Shown: positions 42,274 through 51,131, counted from the stretch's first letter. The stretch is DNA of 64,000 nucleotides from Chryseobacterium arachidis (GCF_900129245.1 NZ_FQUT01000013.1:58487-122486), one strand, 5' to 3'. Notes: a model not told the origin generated them from the letters alone. Numbers and translations are program-made.

Positions 42274-44352
42274 TTATTTATTTTTCTTATAATAATTTAC
42301 CCCACATTCCAGGAATTTCTTGAAGTCTTCTTTCGGCATGTATCCAGAAACCGGCGTGTTGATCACTTTCCCATCCGGAGTTACCAAAACATAGTGTGGT
42401 TGAGAATTATTATTGAAATTAACCTGCTGGAACAGGCTCCATCTGTCACCGATAGTTTTTACTTTCTTTACCTGTCCGTCACCCAAATCGATCTTTGTTT
42501 TCTGGTCTTCAGGAAGCTCTTCTTTGTCGTCTACATACAGAGAAGCCAGCACAACATCATTTTGAAGAATGGGTAAAATATCACTTTCGCTCCAGACAAA
42601 TTCCTCCATCTTTCTACAGTTTTCACAACCGTAACCTGTGAAGTCAATTAAAATCGGTTTGTCTTCTTTTTTAGCCAATTCAACGGCTTTGAAGAAGTCG
42701 TGTTCCGGATGCATTCCTAAAATTCCGTCTTTTTCATCGTGGAAATAACTTACATTTAACGGAGGTAAAATTCCGCTTAGCAATTGAAGTTTTGGACGGT
42801 CAGAAGGAATTAATCCCTGAATCAGATAAATAACAAATCCGAATCCTAAAACTCCCAAAATCTTTCTTGTGATAGAAATTTTCGGTTTCTTATCATCGTG
42901 AGGGAATTTAATCAATCCAAATAAATATAAAGCTAATCCTAACGCCACAATAATCCAGATCGCGATGAATAGCTCTCTTTTTAATAAGAATGTTTTAGAA
43001 ACTAAGTCTGCTTTTGATAAAAATTTTAATGCTAAAGCCAATTCCACAAAACCTAAAACTACTTTTACGGTATTCATCCAGCCTCCCGATTTTGGAAGAC
43101 TTTGCAGCGCCTGTGGGAATAAAGCCAGTAATCCGAAAATAATTGCCCAGGCCAAGCCAAAACCTGCCAAAGCAAAAGTTAACAGCATCGGAACGTTTGC
43201 TGAGCCTGTTATTGCACTTCCTAATAAACTCCCCAAAATAGGGCCAGTACAAGAGAAAGAAACAATGACTAACGTTAAAGCCATGAAGAAGATTCCAATG
43301 ATTCCACCTGCTTCTTCCGCTTTTGAAGATTTGTTGGCAATTGAACTTGGTAGTGTAATGTCGTAGTATCCGAAGAAACTTCCTGCGAAGAAAATGAATA
43401 TGATGAAGAATACAATATTCAGCCAAACGCTGGTTGAAATTTCGTTAAAAATATTTCCTGCAATTCCGTCAATAATATGGAAAGGCACACTTATTAAAAC
43501 GAAAATTAAGAAGATAAAAAAACCATAGATCAAAGCGTCTCTTTTTCCTTTTGCTTTATTTTTATTTCCTTTGGTAAAGAAAGAAACCGTCAACGGAATC
43601 ATTGGGAAGACGCATGGTGTTAACAATGCGATTAATCCTCCAAGAAATCCTAAGAATAAATACGTCCAATAATTTTCGCTCACTTTTGCAGATGCAGTTC
43701 CGCAATCTGTCAAAGGTTTTTGGAAGTCAATCGATTCGATTTTTAAATTTTTCGGATCTAATTTTGGAGTTTCTGTTACAGTGATTTCTCCTTTTGCAGG
43801 ATTTTCAACAACAGTTTGAGTCGTAGCCGAAGCGACAACAGAATCTTTTGCAGCTTCTGCCTTATCGTCTGTTTTTGCTTCCTCAGTCGCGCCTTTTGGC
43901 GTAACCTGTTTGTTGAATTCTAAGGTGTTCGGAGCCAGACAAACTCTGTCATCACAGGTCTGATACGTAATTTCAGCAACAACATCTCCTGGCTTTGTGC
44001 CGTCTTTTAGTTTAAATTTTTGTTTAAAACCTGCAGAATTGGAATAGAAAATAATTTTTCCACCGAAAGCTTCAGAAAATTCTTCATGCTTTTTACCAAC
44101 TTCCGTGAATTTCCCGATCAGTTCAATATTTTTCCCTGAAACTTTATATTCAGTAGGAATTCCTGTGTCTTCCGGGATGTCTTTCGAATAAATATGCCAG
44201 CCGCTTTCCATCGTGGCATTCAACACAGCTTCGTATTGGTTGTCGCCTAATTCGTTGATTGTAAATTTAAATTTTACAGGATTTTTGATTTGTGCATTAA
44301 TTCCTGTCGCCAAAAACAACAGAACTAATAAAAACCAGTTTCTAAATTTCAT
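42274..44352 (-). CDS. dsbD: Thiol:disulfide interchange protein DsbD
   Basis: The ATG at 44352 (MKFRNWFLLVLLFLATGINA) yields a signal peptide, and the longer ATG at 44397 overlaps tilS. The 692-residue protein has three parts. An N-terminal periplasmic DsbD-alpha domain carries Cys in YQTCDDRVCLAP. A CcdA-like membrane domain of eight helices has paired cysteines (TPCVFPMIPLTVSFF, FSCTGPILGSLLGSA). A C-terminal thioredoxin domain contains CENC (GYGCENCRKMEEF). It moves electrons from cytoplasmic thioredoxin to periplasmic disulfide reductases and cytochrome c maturation. It directly follows tilS, one base apart. Confidence 0.94.
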   Translation of the reverse strand: MKFRNWFLLVLLFLATGINAQIKNPVKFKFTINELGDNQYEAVLNATMESGWHIYSKDIPEDTGIPTEYKVSGKNIELIGKFTEVGKKHEEFSEAFGGKIIFYSNSAGFKQKFKLKDGTKPGDVVAEITYQTCDDRVCLAPNTLEFNKQVTPKGATEEAKTDDKAEAAKDSVVASATTQTVVENPAKGEITVTETPKLDPKNLKIESIDFQKPLTDCGTASAKVSENYWTYLFLGFLGGLIALLTPCVFPMIPLTVSFFTKGNKNKAKGKRDALIYGFFIFLIFVLISVPFHIIDGIAGNIFNEISTSVWLNIVFFIIFIFFAGSFFGYYDITLPSSIANKSSKAEEAGGIIGIFFMALTLVIVSFSCTGPILGSLLGSAITGSANVPMLLTFALAGFGLAWAIIFGLLALFPQALQSLPKSGGWMNTVKVVLGFVELALALKFLSKADLVSKTFLLKRELFIAIWIIVALGLALYLFGLIKFPHDDKKPKISITRKILGVLGFGFVIYLIQGLIPSDRPKLQLLSGILPPLNVSYFHDEKDGILGMHPEHDFFKAVELAKKEDKPILIDFTGYGCENCRKMEEFVWSESDILPILQNDVVLASLYVDDKEELPEDQKTKIDLGDGQVKKVKTIGDRWSLFQQVNFNNNSQPHYVLVTPDGKVINTPVSGYMPKEDFKKFLECGVNYYKKNK

Positions 44353-44353
44353 T

Positions 44354-45679
44354 TTACTTTTTATTAAAAATTTTGAGAATTTTTTTTGTATTCTCATCCT
44401 TGGAATTTCTTCTGTCCTGCCTGAAAGGAACGATTCCTAGCACGGAGTTTTCGTTATCAGTCAGGAGCCAGATTTTTTGCCTCGCTAAAATAGATAATTT
44501 TTCGTCCCTAAAAAACTTAGAAACTTTCTTTTTCCCTGAAAATCCGGCGGGATAAAATTCATCGCCGTCTTTTTGTCTTCTTAATCGCAGTGGAAAGCGA
44601 AGTTTTTCCGCATCAAATTCCCATTCGAGGTCTTTATTGATTTCTTCAATGTCAATAATATTTTCGAGATTAATGGCAATTTGGTTTTCGGAAAAATCAA
44701 AATTTTCAATTAAAAGAATTTCTTCATCTTCCAATTTATTAGCTCCCACCTTCGTCTTTAAAATCAATTCATCACGATTAATAATCAACTGATAATCTTT
44801 TGAAAAAAATGAGCTTCCGTTTTCCGCTTTAAAAATTTTATGAATTTCTTCTTCCTGATTAAAGCCATACTTCTTAAGAATCTCAAACTTTACAAAATCG
44901 CTTTTCCTGTTGAGGTTTTCTTTTGATAAGACTTTGTAGTTGGGGTTAAATACCGTTAGTCTATTTTCAATTTCAAGAATCTGCTGCTGAACAAAATCTT
45001 TGGTCTGATTTAAATAAGAATTGCTTTTTTTGAAATTCTGTAAAAAATGTTCGTTGGTTTCCAAAAGCTTCGGAACGATCTCATTTCTGATTTTATTCCT
45101 TAAGTAATCACTTTTTTTATTAGAAAGATCTTCGCGATATTCAATATTGTTTTCTTTGGCGAATTCGTAGATTTCTTCTTTTGTGAAATGTAAAAGAGGT
45201 CTTACAATATGATTGTCGTTTGCAGGAATTCCACTCAAACCATTAATTCCCGCCGCTTTGGAAAGATTAATGATGAAAGTTTCCAGCTGATCATTCAAAT
45301 GATGAGCGGTCACTAAAAACTCCAGATTTTCCTGTTTCTGAATTTGTTTGAAAAAACGATACCGAAGTTCCCTTGCCCAAAGCTGAATAGAATTTTCCGG
45401 CTTTTGATCCCTATCTGAAACTTCATATAAATGAAATTTAATATGATTCTTTTCACAAAAATTCTGAACCACTTTTTGGTCGAGATCAGAATCTTTTCCC
45501 CGAAGTTTATAATTGATATGTGCAATCTGAAACGGGTATCCAAAATCCTGTAACTGTCTAAACAGATATGCCAAAACCATGGAGTCGGCACCTCCGCTCA
45601 CCGCTAAAAGATAGTTGTGGTTTTCAGAAGAATGAACTAGATTTTCTACTCGATTTTTAAAGTCTGTCTTTTCCAACAT
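44354..45679 (-). CDS. tilS: tRNA(Ile)-lysidine synthase
   Basis: A 441-residue enzyme that modifies C34 of the CAU anticodon of tRNA-Ile with lysine, so it reads AUA. The PP-loop ATP motif SGGADSMVLAYL (about 30-41) and HHLNDQLETFIINLSK are intact, and the C-terminal TilS domain (LRFPLRLRRQKDGDEFYPAG, FFRDEKLSILARQKIWLL) is present. The length is normal. A TATCTTTG promoter element lies 24 bases upstream, and dsbD follows, so the two share a transcript. Confidence 0.95.
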   Translation of the reverse strand: MLEKTDFKNRVENLVHSSENHNYLLAVSGGADSMVLAYLFRQLQDFGYPFQIAHINYKLRGKDSDLDQKVVQNFCEKNHIKFHLYEVSDRDQKPENSIQLWARELRYRFFKQIQKQENLEFLVTAHHLNDQLETFIINLSKAAGINGLSGIPANDNHIVRPLLHFTKEEIYEFAKENNIEYREDLSNKKSDYLRNKIRNEIVPKLLETNEHFLQNFKKSNSYLNQTKDFVQQQILEIENRLTVFNPNYKVLSKENLNRKSDFVKFEILKKYGFNQEEEIHKIFKAENGSSFFSKDYQLIINRDELILKTKVGANKLEDEEILLIENFDFSENQIAINLENIIDIEEINKDLEWEFDAEKLRFPLRLRRQKDGDEFYPAGFSGKKKVSKFFRDEKLSILARQKIWLLTDNENSVLGIVPFRQDRRNSKDENTKKILKIFNKK

Positions 45680-45702
45680 CTATGTTGAGAATTTCTTTTA
45701 TG

Positions 45703-45710
45703 CAAAGATA
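45703..45710 (-). promoter_or_regulatory. -7 promoter element of tilS-dsbD
   Basis: TATCTTTG on the minus strand lies 24 bases before the tilS ATG. The divergent ompA-type gene has its own element 26 bases away. Confidence 0.55.
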
Positions 45711-45735
45711 ATTCATATAATTAAAATGAATTTTC

Positions 45736-45743
45736 TACCTTTG
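45736..45743 (+). promoter_or_regulatory. -7 promoter element of the OmpA-like lipoprotein gene
   Basis: TACCTTTG lies 23 bases before the ATG at 45766 and fits TAnnTTTG. Confidence 0.55.
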
Positions 45744-45765
45744 GCTGGTCTAAAAATGATTATTT

Positions 45766-46599
45766 ATGAAAATTTTTAAAATCTTAGCAGTATCTGCAAT
45801 GGCGCTGGGAATGACATCTTGTATCAGCAAAAAGCAGTACGATGCGCTAAGCTCAAATTACAAGCAATGTATTGAAAACGTAGGGGAAAGACAGAGAGAA
45901 ATTCAGGATCTGAAGTCTCAGAATTCTGCCCTGACAAGCGAAAATAATTTACTAAAAAGTCAGCATGATGCTTTAAAATCTTCATTGGATGCCTGTCTTT
46001 CCAATACAGGAAAAAGCTCTGCAAATATTGATAAGTTAGTAGGGGAGATCAATGCTTCAAACTCTTATATCAAGCAGTTGATTTCTAACAATGCTAAAAA
46101 TGACAGTTTGAATTTAGCTTTATCAAACAAGCTGAAAAGATCTTTGGATAATGTAACTGATCAGGATGTTCAGGTAAAAGTATTGAAAGGAGTAGTAATG
46201 ATCTCTCTTTCAGATAAAATGTTATACAAAACAGGAGATTACAATGTTTTACCGGCAGCTCAGGAAGTGTTAGGAAAAGTAGCTAAAGTAATCAACGATT
46301 ACGATAAATATTCTGTATTGATCGAGGGTAACACAGACAACGCAGCATTAAATTCTTCAACTTTACCAAGAGATAACTGGGATCTTTCTGCATTGAGAGG
46401 TACGGCAGTTGCTAAAGTTTTACAGACCCAGTTTGGGGTAGATCCTGCAAGAATGACAGCGGGTGGACGTTCCGAATACAATCCTAAAGCGACCAACATG
46501 AGCGTTTCAGGAAGAGCAGAGAACAGAAGAACGGAAATCATCATTATGCCTAAGCTGGATGAGTTCATGAAACTGATGGACATTGCGCCAAAGAAATAA
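45766..46599 (+). CDS. OmpA-family lipoprotein
   Basis: A 277-residue protein. The lipobox MALGMTSC (Cys19) marks a lipoprotein. Residues 25-125 form a coiled coil (heptads with QREIQDLKSQNSALTSENNL). Residues 145-270 are an OmpA-like peptidoglycan-binding domain (SVLIEGNTDN, NWDLSALRGTAVAKVL, AGGRSEYNP, SGRAENRRTEIII). It is probably anchored in the outer membrane inner leaflet and tethers it to the cell wall. It is similar in design to Pal-like proteins, but the coiled coil is longer. A bidirectional terminator follows. Confidence 0.92.
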   Translation: MKIFKILAVSAMALGMTSCISKKQYDALSSNYKQCIENVGERQREIQDLKSQNSALTSENNLLKSQHDALKSSLDACLSNTGKSSANIDKLVGEINASNSYIKQLISNNAKNDSLNLALSNKLKRSLDNVTDQDVQVKVLKGVVMISLSDKMLYKTGDYNVLPAAQEVLGKVAKVINDYDKYSVLIEGNTDNAALNSSTLPRDNWDLSALRGTAVAKVLQTQFGVDPARMTAGGRSEYNPKATNMSVSGRAENRRTEIIIMPKLDEFMKLMDIAPKK

Positions 46600-46622
46600 T
46601 TAAAACAAACATTCAATCAATA

Positions 46623-46656
46623 AAAAGAAATCCCGAAGTCATTCGGGATTTCTTTT
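46623..46656. terminator. Bidirectional terminator between the OmpA-like gene and a small minus-strand gene
   Basis: A 15-bp stem (46623-46637 with 46642-46656) of AAAAGAAATCCCGAA type has a 4-base loop and T-runs on both sides. It fits convergent transcripts from 45766 and 46820. Confidence 0.85.
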
Positions 46657-46664
46657 TTAATTAA

Positions 46665-46820
46665 TCAAATTAGTTCTTCTTTTTTCAATAAAGAAATAAT
46701 TCTCTGAAAAAATGAATTGGATATTTCCGGCTTAGTTTTTTTTGATGAAGTTTTTTCTTTAAATTTTAAAGAAGTTTTCTTCATATTCTCATGGTTAATT
46801 TTTTTTTCTCCGGCATTCAT
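46665..46820 (-). CDS. Small basic protein, possible gene
   Basis: A 51-residue reading frame from the ATG at 46820 (MNAGEKKINHENMKKTSLKF) to 46665, rich in lysine and without a signal or membrane segment. Support is positional: a TAACTTTG promoter element lies 34 bases upstream, and its stop abuts a bidirectional terminator shared with the convergent OmpA-like gene. There is no recognisable domain. It could be a noise reading frame, so the call is tentative. Confidence 0.4.
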   Translation of the reverse strand: MNAGEKKINHENMKKTSLKFKEKTSSKKTKPEISNSFFQRIISLLKKEELI

Positions 46821-46853
46821 TTGTTTTCCTATTAGTGTTTTTACCCTTCTTTG

Positions 46854-46861
46854 CAAAGTTA
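46854..46861 (-). promoter_or_regulatory. -7 promoter element of the 46665-46820 gene
   Basis: TAACTTTG on the minus strand lies 34 bases before the ATG at 46820. It matches TAnnTTTG. No -33 TTTG is obvious. Confidence 0.4.
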
Positions 46862-46968
46862 CAGTTATTTTTATCCGACGCTATCCGTATTTTTACGGTA
46901 ATTGGTATCGGGATTTTCCCAAGGCTTAGAATCTTTTGTATTATTCTTAGTTTTTGCTTATATTTAAG

Positions 46969-46976
46969 TAAATTTG
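46969..46976 (+). promoter_or_regulatory. -7 promoter element of the O-methyltransferase gene
   Basis: TAAATTTG lies 19 bases before the ATG at 46995. Its position upstream of that ATG supports it over the TTG at 46974. Confidence 0.45.
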
Positions 46977-46994
46977 ACTGTTAAAAATTGTAGA

Positions 46995-47642
46995 ATGAGC
47001 TTTTTTGAAGAAAAAAATCCGGAAATGGACAGGTACCTGGAAACACACGCTTCCTCTGAACCTGAAATTCTGAGAAAACTGAGAAGGGAAACATACCAGA
47101 AAACAACACAGCCGCACATGATATCCGGCTATCAGCAGGGAAGATTGCTCACCATTATTTCCCAAATGATACAGCCGAAAAATATTCTGGAAATCGGTAC
47201 TTTTACGGGATATGCAACACTTTGTCTTACGGCAGGATTAGCAAAAGACGGAAAAATAACGACTTTGGATGTAAATGAAGACTTGGCTTATCTACCTAAA
47301 AAATATTTTGCCGAAAGCGAATATTCAAGCCAGATTAATTTTAAGCTTGAAGATGCCAAAGAATTTTTAAAAAAAACCGACGAGTTTTTCGATTTGGTTT
47401 TTATCGATGCAGATAAAGAAAATTATGCCGAATATTTCAGATTAATAAAGCCTAGAACACAATCCGGTTCGGTGGTCATGTTTGATAATGTGCTGTGGTA
47501 CGGAAAAGTGCTGGAAGAAAATCCGAAGCAGAAGTCTACACAGGCAATTAAGGAGCTAAATGATATCATTGCGAAGGATGATGATTTTGAAAATCTTATT
47601 TTACCTTTGCGGGATGGGGTAAATTTTCTGAGAAGAAAATAA
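46995..47642 (+). CDS. SAM-dependent O-methyltransferase (family 3)
   Basis: The ATG at 46995 (MSFFEEKNPEMDRYLETHAS) is preferred to an upstream TTG. The 215-residue protein has the family-3 pattern: ILEIGTFTGYATLCLTAGL (motif I), GKITTLDVNED, FDLVFIDADKENYAEYFRLI with the metal-binding aspartate, and VVMFDNVLWYGKV. Such enzymes methylate catechol or related hydroxyl groups with a divalent cation. The substrate is unknown. It is cytoplasmic. A leader with a possible pseudoknot separates it from the next gene. Confidence 0.9.
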   Translation: MSFFEEKNPEMDRYLETHASSEPEILRKLRRETYQKTTQPHMISGYQQGRLLTIISQMIQPKNILEIGTFTGYATLCLTAGLAKDGKITTLDVNEDLAYLPKKYFAESEYSSQINFKLEDAKEFLKKTDEFFDLVFIDADKENYAEYFRLIKPRTQSGSVVMFDNVLWYGKVLEENPKQKSTQAIKELNDIIAKDDDFENLILPLRDGVNFLRRK

Positions 47643-47647
47643 TTTGA

Positions 47648-47708
47648 GGTTGAGTGTAGGGTTAAGATTTTACAAAGTTATTTTCTCAACCGAAACTAAG
47701 TCTTAACC
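47648..47708 (+). promoter_or_regulatory. Interlocking inverted repeats before the NlpC/P60 gene
   Basis: GGTTGAG (47648-47654) can pair with CTCAACC (47685-47691), and GGTTAAGA (47660-47667) with TCTTAACC (47701-47708). The two pairings interlock, an H-type pseudoknot topology, in the 84-base gap between 47642 and 47727. Confidence 0.4.
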
Positions 47709-47726
47709 TTTTAATTTAAAAAATAG

Positions 47727-48443
47727 ATGAATAAAGGAATTTGTATTGTTACAGTAGCGCCCGTTCGTGCAGAAGGTTCTGACAGAGCGGAAATTGTTAC
47801 GGAAATATTGTTTGGGGAAAGTGCAGATATCTTGGAGGTAAATAAAAACTGGACCAGGATAAAAATGCATTATGACGGCTATGAAGGATGGATGGATACG
47901 AAACAGCTAAAGCCTGTAACAGACGAGAATCTGGCAAAACGAAAAGTTACGGTCGTTACGGAGGATTTTTCTTCTGTCTTAATGCATGACGGAAAAACGT
48001 TGCTCTCCATGGGTTCCGAAGTGGAATTTCCTGTGGTGGCCTCCAGAAGAAGCCATGATGTGCGTGAAAGTATTGCCTTAACTGCGAAAGAATTCCTGAA
48101 TGTTCCATACCTGTGGGGTGGAAAAAGCTTTTTTGCGGTAGACTGTTCCGGTTTCACACAGTTGGTTTACAAAATTCACAATATAAAATTACCGAGAGAC
48201 ACTTCTCAGCAGGTTGATGTGGGCGAATCTTTAAGCTTCGTTGAAGAAAGTCAGCCCGGAGATCTGGCTTTTTTTGAAAATCCTGAAGGGAAAATTATTC
48301 ACGTGGGAATTATGTTGGATAATCAGAGAATCATTCATGCATCAGGAAAAGTAAGAATCGATACCTTGGATTCTACGGGGATTTTTAATAAAGAAATGAA
48401 TAAGCATACCCATAAATTAAGAGTGATTAAAAACGTACTTTAA
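47727..48443 (+). CDS. SH3-containing NlpC/P60 family peptidase
   Basis: A 238-residue protein. Residues 5-62 are an SH3-like fold, 70-110 a second SH3-like part, and 118-238 the NlpC/P60 domain. Catalytic residues are C140 (FAVDCSGFTQ), H192 (IIHVGI) and H204. The layout is that of dipeptidyl-peptidase VI / gamma-D-glutamyl-L-diamino acid endopeptidases, which trim peptidoglycan stem peptides. No signal peptide is present, so it may be cytoplasmic and used in murein peptide recycling. It is followed 20 bases later by a small membrane protein gene. Confidence 0.92.
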   Translation: MNKGICIVTVAPVRAEGSDRAEIVTEILFGESADILEVNKNWTRIKMHYDGYEGWMDTKQLKPVTDENLAKRKVTVVTEDFSSVLMHDGKTLLSMGSEVEFPVVASRRSHDVRESIALTAKEFLNVPYLWGGKSFFAVDCSGFTQLVYKIHNIKLPRDTSQQVDVGESLSFVEESQPGDLAFFENPEGKIIHVGIMLDNQRIIHASGKVRIDTLDSTGIFNKEMNKHTHKLRVIKNVL

Positions 48444-48463
48444 TCTTTTAAAATCAATCTGAA

Positions 48464-48931
48464 ATGGAAGATATTTTATTGACAGTTTTTGATGTTTTTA
48501 ATTTTGGATTATTAGTTTTTTTATGGTGGTTTACGATAAAAAACTATAAAAGTTTACCCCAGACTATTCCCATTCATTTTGATTTTGACGGTAAGGCTGA
48601 TAATTTTGGTAGTAAGAAATATGCTTTTTTAATGCCTTGTTTCTTGGTGGGTATTTATGTTTTATTTGTATACGCGGTGAGATCTCCGGGCTCTGCTAAT
48701 TATCCTGTGGAAATTACTCCGGAAAACGAATATGCCCAGTTCCTGATCATGAAAATTTTTATGAGATGGCTTTATCTGCTTATTGTGATTATCTTTTTAA
48801 ACAGTCAGGATTATATGTTCAGATATGCTGTGGATGAAACGGTAAAGCCGAGGATCCCGATGACAACGGCATTTTTGTCGATACTTGCAAGTTTAATTGT
48901 AGTATTCATTTTTGTAGGTGTTTTCAAATGA
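48464..48931 (+). CDS. DUF1648-containing membrane protein
   Basis: A 155-residue protein with four hydrophobic helices (about 5-25, 55-75, 95-115, 130-152). SLPQTIPIHFDFDGKADNFG in the first loop is the DUF1648 signature (LPxxIPxHF). The family is found in SdpI-type proteins, in which such a domain is linked to immunity or signalling, but most members have no known role. It overlaps the following cupin gene by 4 bases (ATGA), so they are translationally coupled. Confidence 0.85.
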   Translation: MEDILLTVFDVFNFGLLVFLWWFTIKNYKSLPQTIPIHFDFDGKADNFGSKKYAFLMPCFLVGIYVLFVYAVRSPGSANYPVEITPENEYAQFLIMKIFMRWLYLLIVIIFLNSQDYMFRYAVDETVKPRIPMTTAFLSILASLIVVFIFVGVFK

Positions 48932-49266
48932 TCCAATCTAAAAATAATTCCAAACATTATATTTGGGGAAACGGCTGCGACAGCTGGATCTTAAGAGATT
49001 CTCAAAACCTTTCCATTAAGCAGGAAATAATGCCTTCAGGTACTGCGGAAAAATTACATTTTCATGAATTTACAGAACAGTTTTTCTATATTTTAAAAGG
49101 AGAGGCTATCTTTTATATCAATGAAGAAAAATTTTCTGTAAAAGCGAGTGAAAGCATTACTATTTTGTCAAAAACAAAACATTATATTTCTAATGAATCG
49201 GCGGAAGATTTGGAATTTTTAGTGATCTCAAATCCTTCAACCCATAACGATAGAAAGGAAGTTTAA
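48928..49266 (+). CDS. Cupin domain protein
   Basis: A 112-residue single-domain cupin. EIMPSGTAEKLHFHEFTEQF and FYILKGEAIFYINEEKFSV supply the two barrel motifs with His, His, Glu and a later His as metal ligands. It is too small for a specific function. It could be an isomerase, epimerase or sensor of a small molecule. It lies between the DUF1648 gene and waaA with a 4-base overlap upstream and an 11-base gap downstream, so it is probably part of a small operon. Confidence 0.85.
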   Translation: MIQSKNNSKHYIWGNGCDSWILRDSQNLSIKQEIMPSGTAEKLHFHEFTEQFFYILKGEAIFYINEEKFSVKASESITILSKTKHYISNESAEDLEFLVISNPSTHNDRKEV

Positions 49267-49277
49267 AATTTTATCAG

Positions 49278-50513
49278 ATGGCTTTTCTTTACAACATATT
49301 CATCAATCTTTTCATCTTCGGAATGAAGGTATTTTCGTTGTTTAATGATAAAACTAAAAAAGGCGTTGAGGGGAGAAAAGAATCTCTTCAGAAGGTTAAA
49401 TCTGCTTTTAATAAGTCGGATAAAGTGATCTGGATGCATGCTGCAAGCTTAGGCGAATATGAACAGGGATTGCCGGTTTTAGAACAGTTGAAAGAACAGT
49501 TTCCTGAACACAAAATTTTAGTTACTTTCTTTTCTCCATCGGGATATGAGAATGTAATTAAAAAGAAAAATATTGCAGATGTCATCTGTTATTTACCTTT
49601 TGATAAAAAATCTTTGGTAAAAGAATTTGTTGCTCAGTTTTCTGTTGAACTATATTTTACGGTGAAGTATGATTATTGGTATCATCTTTTAAGTGAACTA
49701 AAAAATCAAGGTGCAAAGACGTATGTGATTTCGGCTCTGTTTTATGACAGTCAATCGTTTTTTACTTCGTATGGAAAATGGTTTGTAAAACAACTGCAAA
49801 AGAATGTTGATTGGTTTTTTCATCAAACGGAAATGTCTTTTGCACTGGCAAAAAGTATTGGCTTAACGAAATCTTCCGTAACCGGAGATACTAGATTTGA
49901 TCGGGTGAGGCAATTAAGATCCCGGGATAATCATGTAGATTTTATTAAAGAATTTATCGGGGAAAATAATAAAGTGGTTGTTTTTGGAAGTTCATGGAGG
50001 TCTGAAGAAATTATTTTGGCGGAAACTTTTCGGGGAAATCCTTACACAAAATTTATTGTGGCTCCCCATGATCTGAAAAGAGTAAACAGATTGAAGGAGC
50101 TGTTTCCTGAGGCTATTTTATATAGCGAAATACATAAAACCGAGTTGCCCATTCATGAATATGAAATTTTATTAATTGACAGTATAGGTTTGCTTTCAAA
50201 ATTATATTCTTACGCAGATATTGCTGTTGTTGGAGGTGGTTTTCATGATGCGGGACTGCACAATATTCTAGAAGCGGCAACGTTTGGAGTTCCTGTTGTT
50301 TTTGGAAATCATTACAAGAAAAACCCTGAGGCAGATGAGTTGATTTCATTAGACGGAGGGCGTGCTTTCGAGAAAGAAGGAATGGCTGCAGATTTTGTCC
50401 TCTATCTTTTAAAAAATCCCGAAGTGTTAGAATCAATGTCGAAAAATGCAGAAAAATTCATTACGGAAAAGCCTAATTCTACAGAACTGATTATCAGAAA
50501 AATTTTATCTTAA
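49278..50513 (+). CDS. waaA: 3-deoxy-D-manno-octulosonic acid transferase
   Basis: A 411-residue GT30 enzyme that adds Kdo to lipid A at the inner membrane. The N-terminal part has a hydrophobic anchor (FINLFIFGMKVFSLF) followed by IWMHAASLGEYEQGLPVLEQ, the family's acceptor-domain signature with the catalytic glutamate. KILVTFFSPSGYE and ADIAVVGGGFHDAGLHNILE mark the donor-binding domain. The length is usual. It ends 9 bases into the convergent gene at 50505, a tail-to-tail overlap. Confidence 0.94.
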   Translation: MAFLYNIFINLFIFGMKVFSLFNDKTKKGVEGRKESLQKVKSAFNKSDKVIWMHAASLGEYEQGLPVLEQLKEQFPEHKILVTFFSPSGYENVIKKKNIADVICYLPFDKKSLVKEFVAQFSVELYFTVKYDYWYHLLSELKNQGAKTYVISALFYDSQSFFTSYGKWFVKQLQKNVDWFFHQTEMSFALAKSIGLTKSSVTGDTRFDRVRQLRSRDNHVDFIKEFIGENNKVVVFGSSWRSEEIILAETFRGNPYTKFIVAPHDLKRVNRLKELFPEAILYSEIHKTELPIHEYEILLIDSIGLLSKLYSYADIAVVGGGFHDAGLHNILEAATFGVPVVFGNHYKKNPEADELISLDGGRAFEKEGMAADFVLYLLKNPEVLESMSKNAEKFITEKPNSTELIIRKILS

Positions 50514-51131
50514 AAATCCCTGGATTTTCATTTCTTTAATGATGGCATCAAAATTCTGAGGAATTTTATCGCTCGTCAGCCAGTTAAAATCGATGCCGTT
50601 ATTGATAAAAAGTTTAGATAAATAATGGTTTTTAAGAATTTTTTCTTTTACACTGTCCAGCAGTTCATCAATTTCCATCCAGTAATCTACGTCCAGTTTT
50701 TGCGTTAAAAGCAGAGACTTCACCGTTTTATTGATGAGGTAAATATAAAGTTTGTAGAGGTTGTCAAACCTTTGTCGGCTAAGATCTTCGTTGTATTCTA
50801 AAATCTTATTAATCAGTAACAGATTAAGCGAAACTTCCCCGAATTTATCGGTGGTAATCTTTACATGCTCTGTGATTTCTGCACTGATTTTTCTAATAAT
50901 TCCCAGAAAATATTTCTGGTTGCCGATATATTTTGAAGCCAGTAAAACCTTTTCGGATACAATTTCTTCCATTGCATCACGTTTGTTGTCTGTGGTTTCA
51001 GGATCGATTAATTCGAAATATAATTTTTTGGATAAAAGTTTATCCTTTTTCAAGAGTCTGAAAATCAGACGGTCTTTTTCTACAGATGAAAAATTGCTGA
51101 GCGCCGCTTTGAATTCTTTTGAATATTCCAT
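50505..51131 (-). CDS. Conserved protein of unknown function
   Basis: A 208-residue all-helical-looking protein beginning MEYSKEFKAALSNFSSVEKD. No signal peptide, membrane segment or motif is seen. The sequence is rich in Lys, Leu, Ile and Asn. The end (WLTSDKIPQNFDAIIKEMKI) resembles Flavobacteriia proteins of unknown function. The 3' end overlaps the waaA stop by 9 bases on the other strand. It is the last gene of a minus-strand group with the acyltransferase and glycosyltransferase genes 8 bases upstream. Confidence 0.7.
   Translation of the reverse strand: MEYSKEFKAALSNFSSVEKDRLIFRLLKKDKLLSKKLYFELIDPETTDNKRDAMEEIVSEKVLLASKYIGNQKYFLGIIRKISAEITEHVKITTDKFGEVSLNLLLINKILEYNEDLSRQRFDNLYKLYIYLINKTVKSLLLTQKLDVDYWMEIDELLDSVKEKILKNHYLSKLFINNGIDFNWLTSDKIPQNFDAIIKEMKIQGFLR

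Noticed and set aside
46974..46994. Start of the O-methyltransferase at the TTG at 46974
   Set aside because: The ATG at 46995 starts the conserved sequence, and the TTG falls inside the TAAATTTG promoter element.
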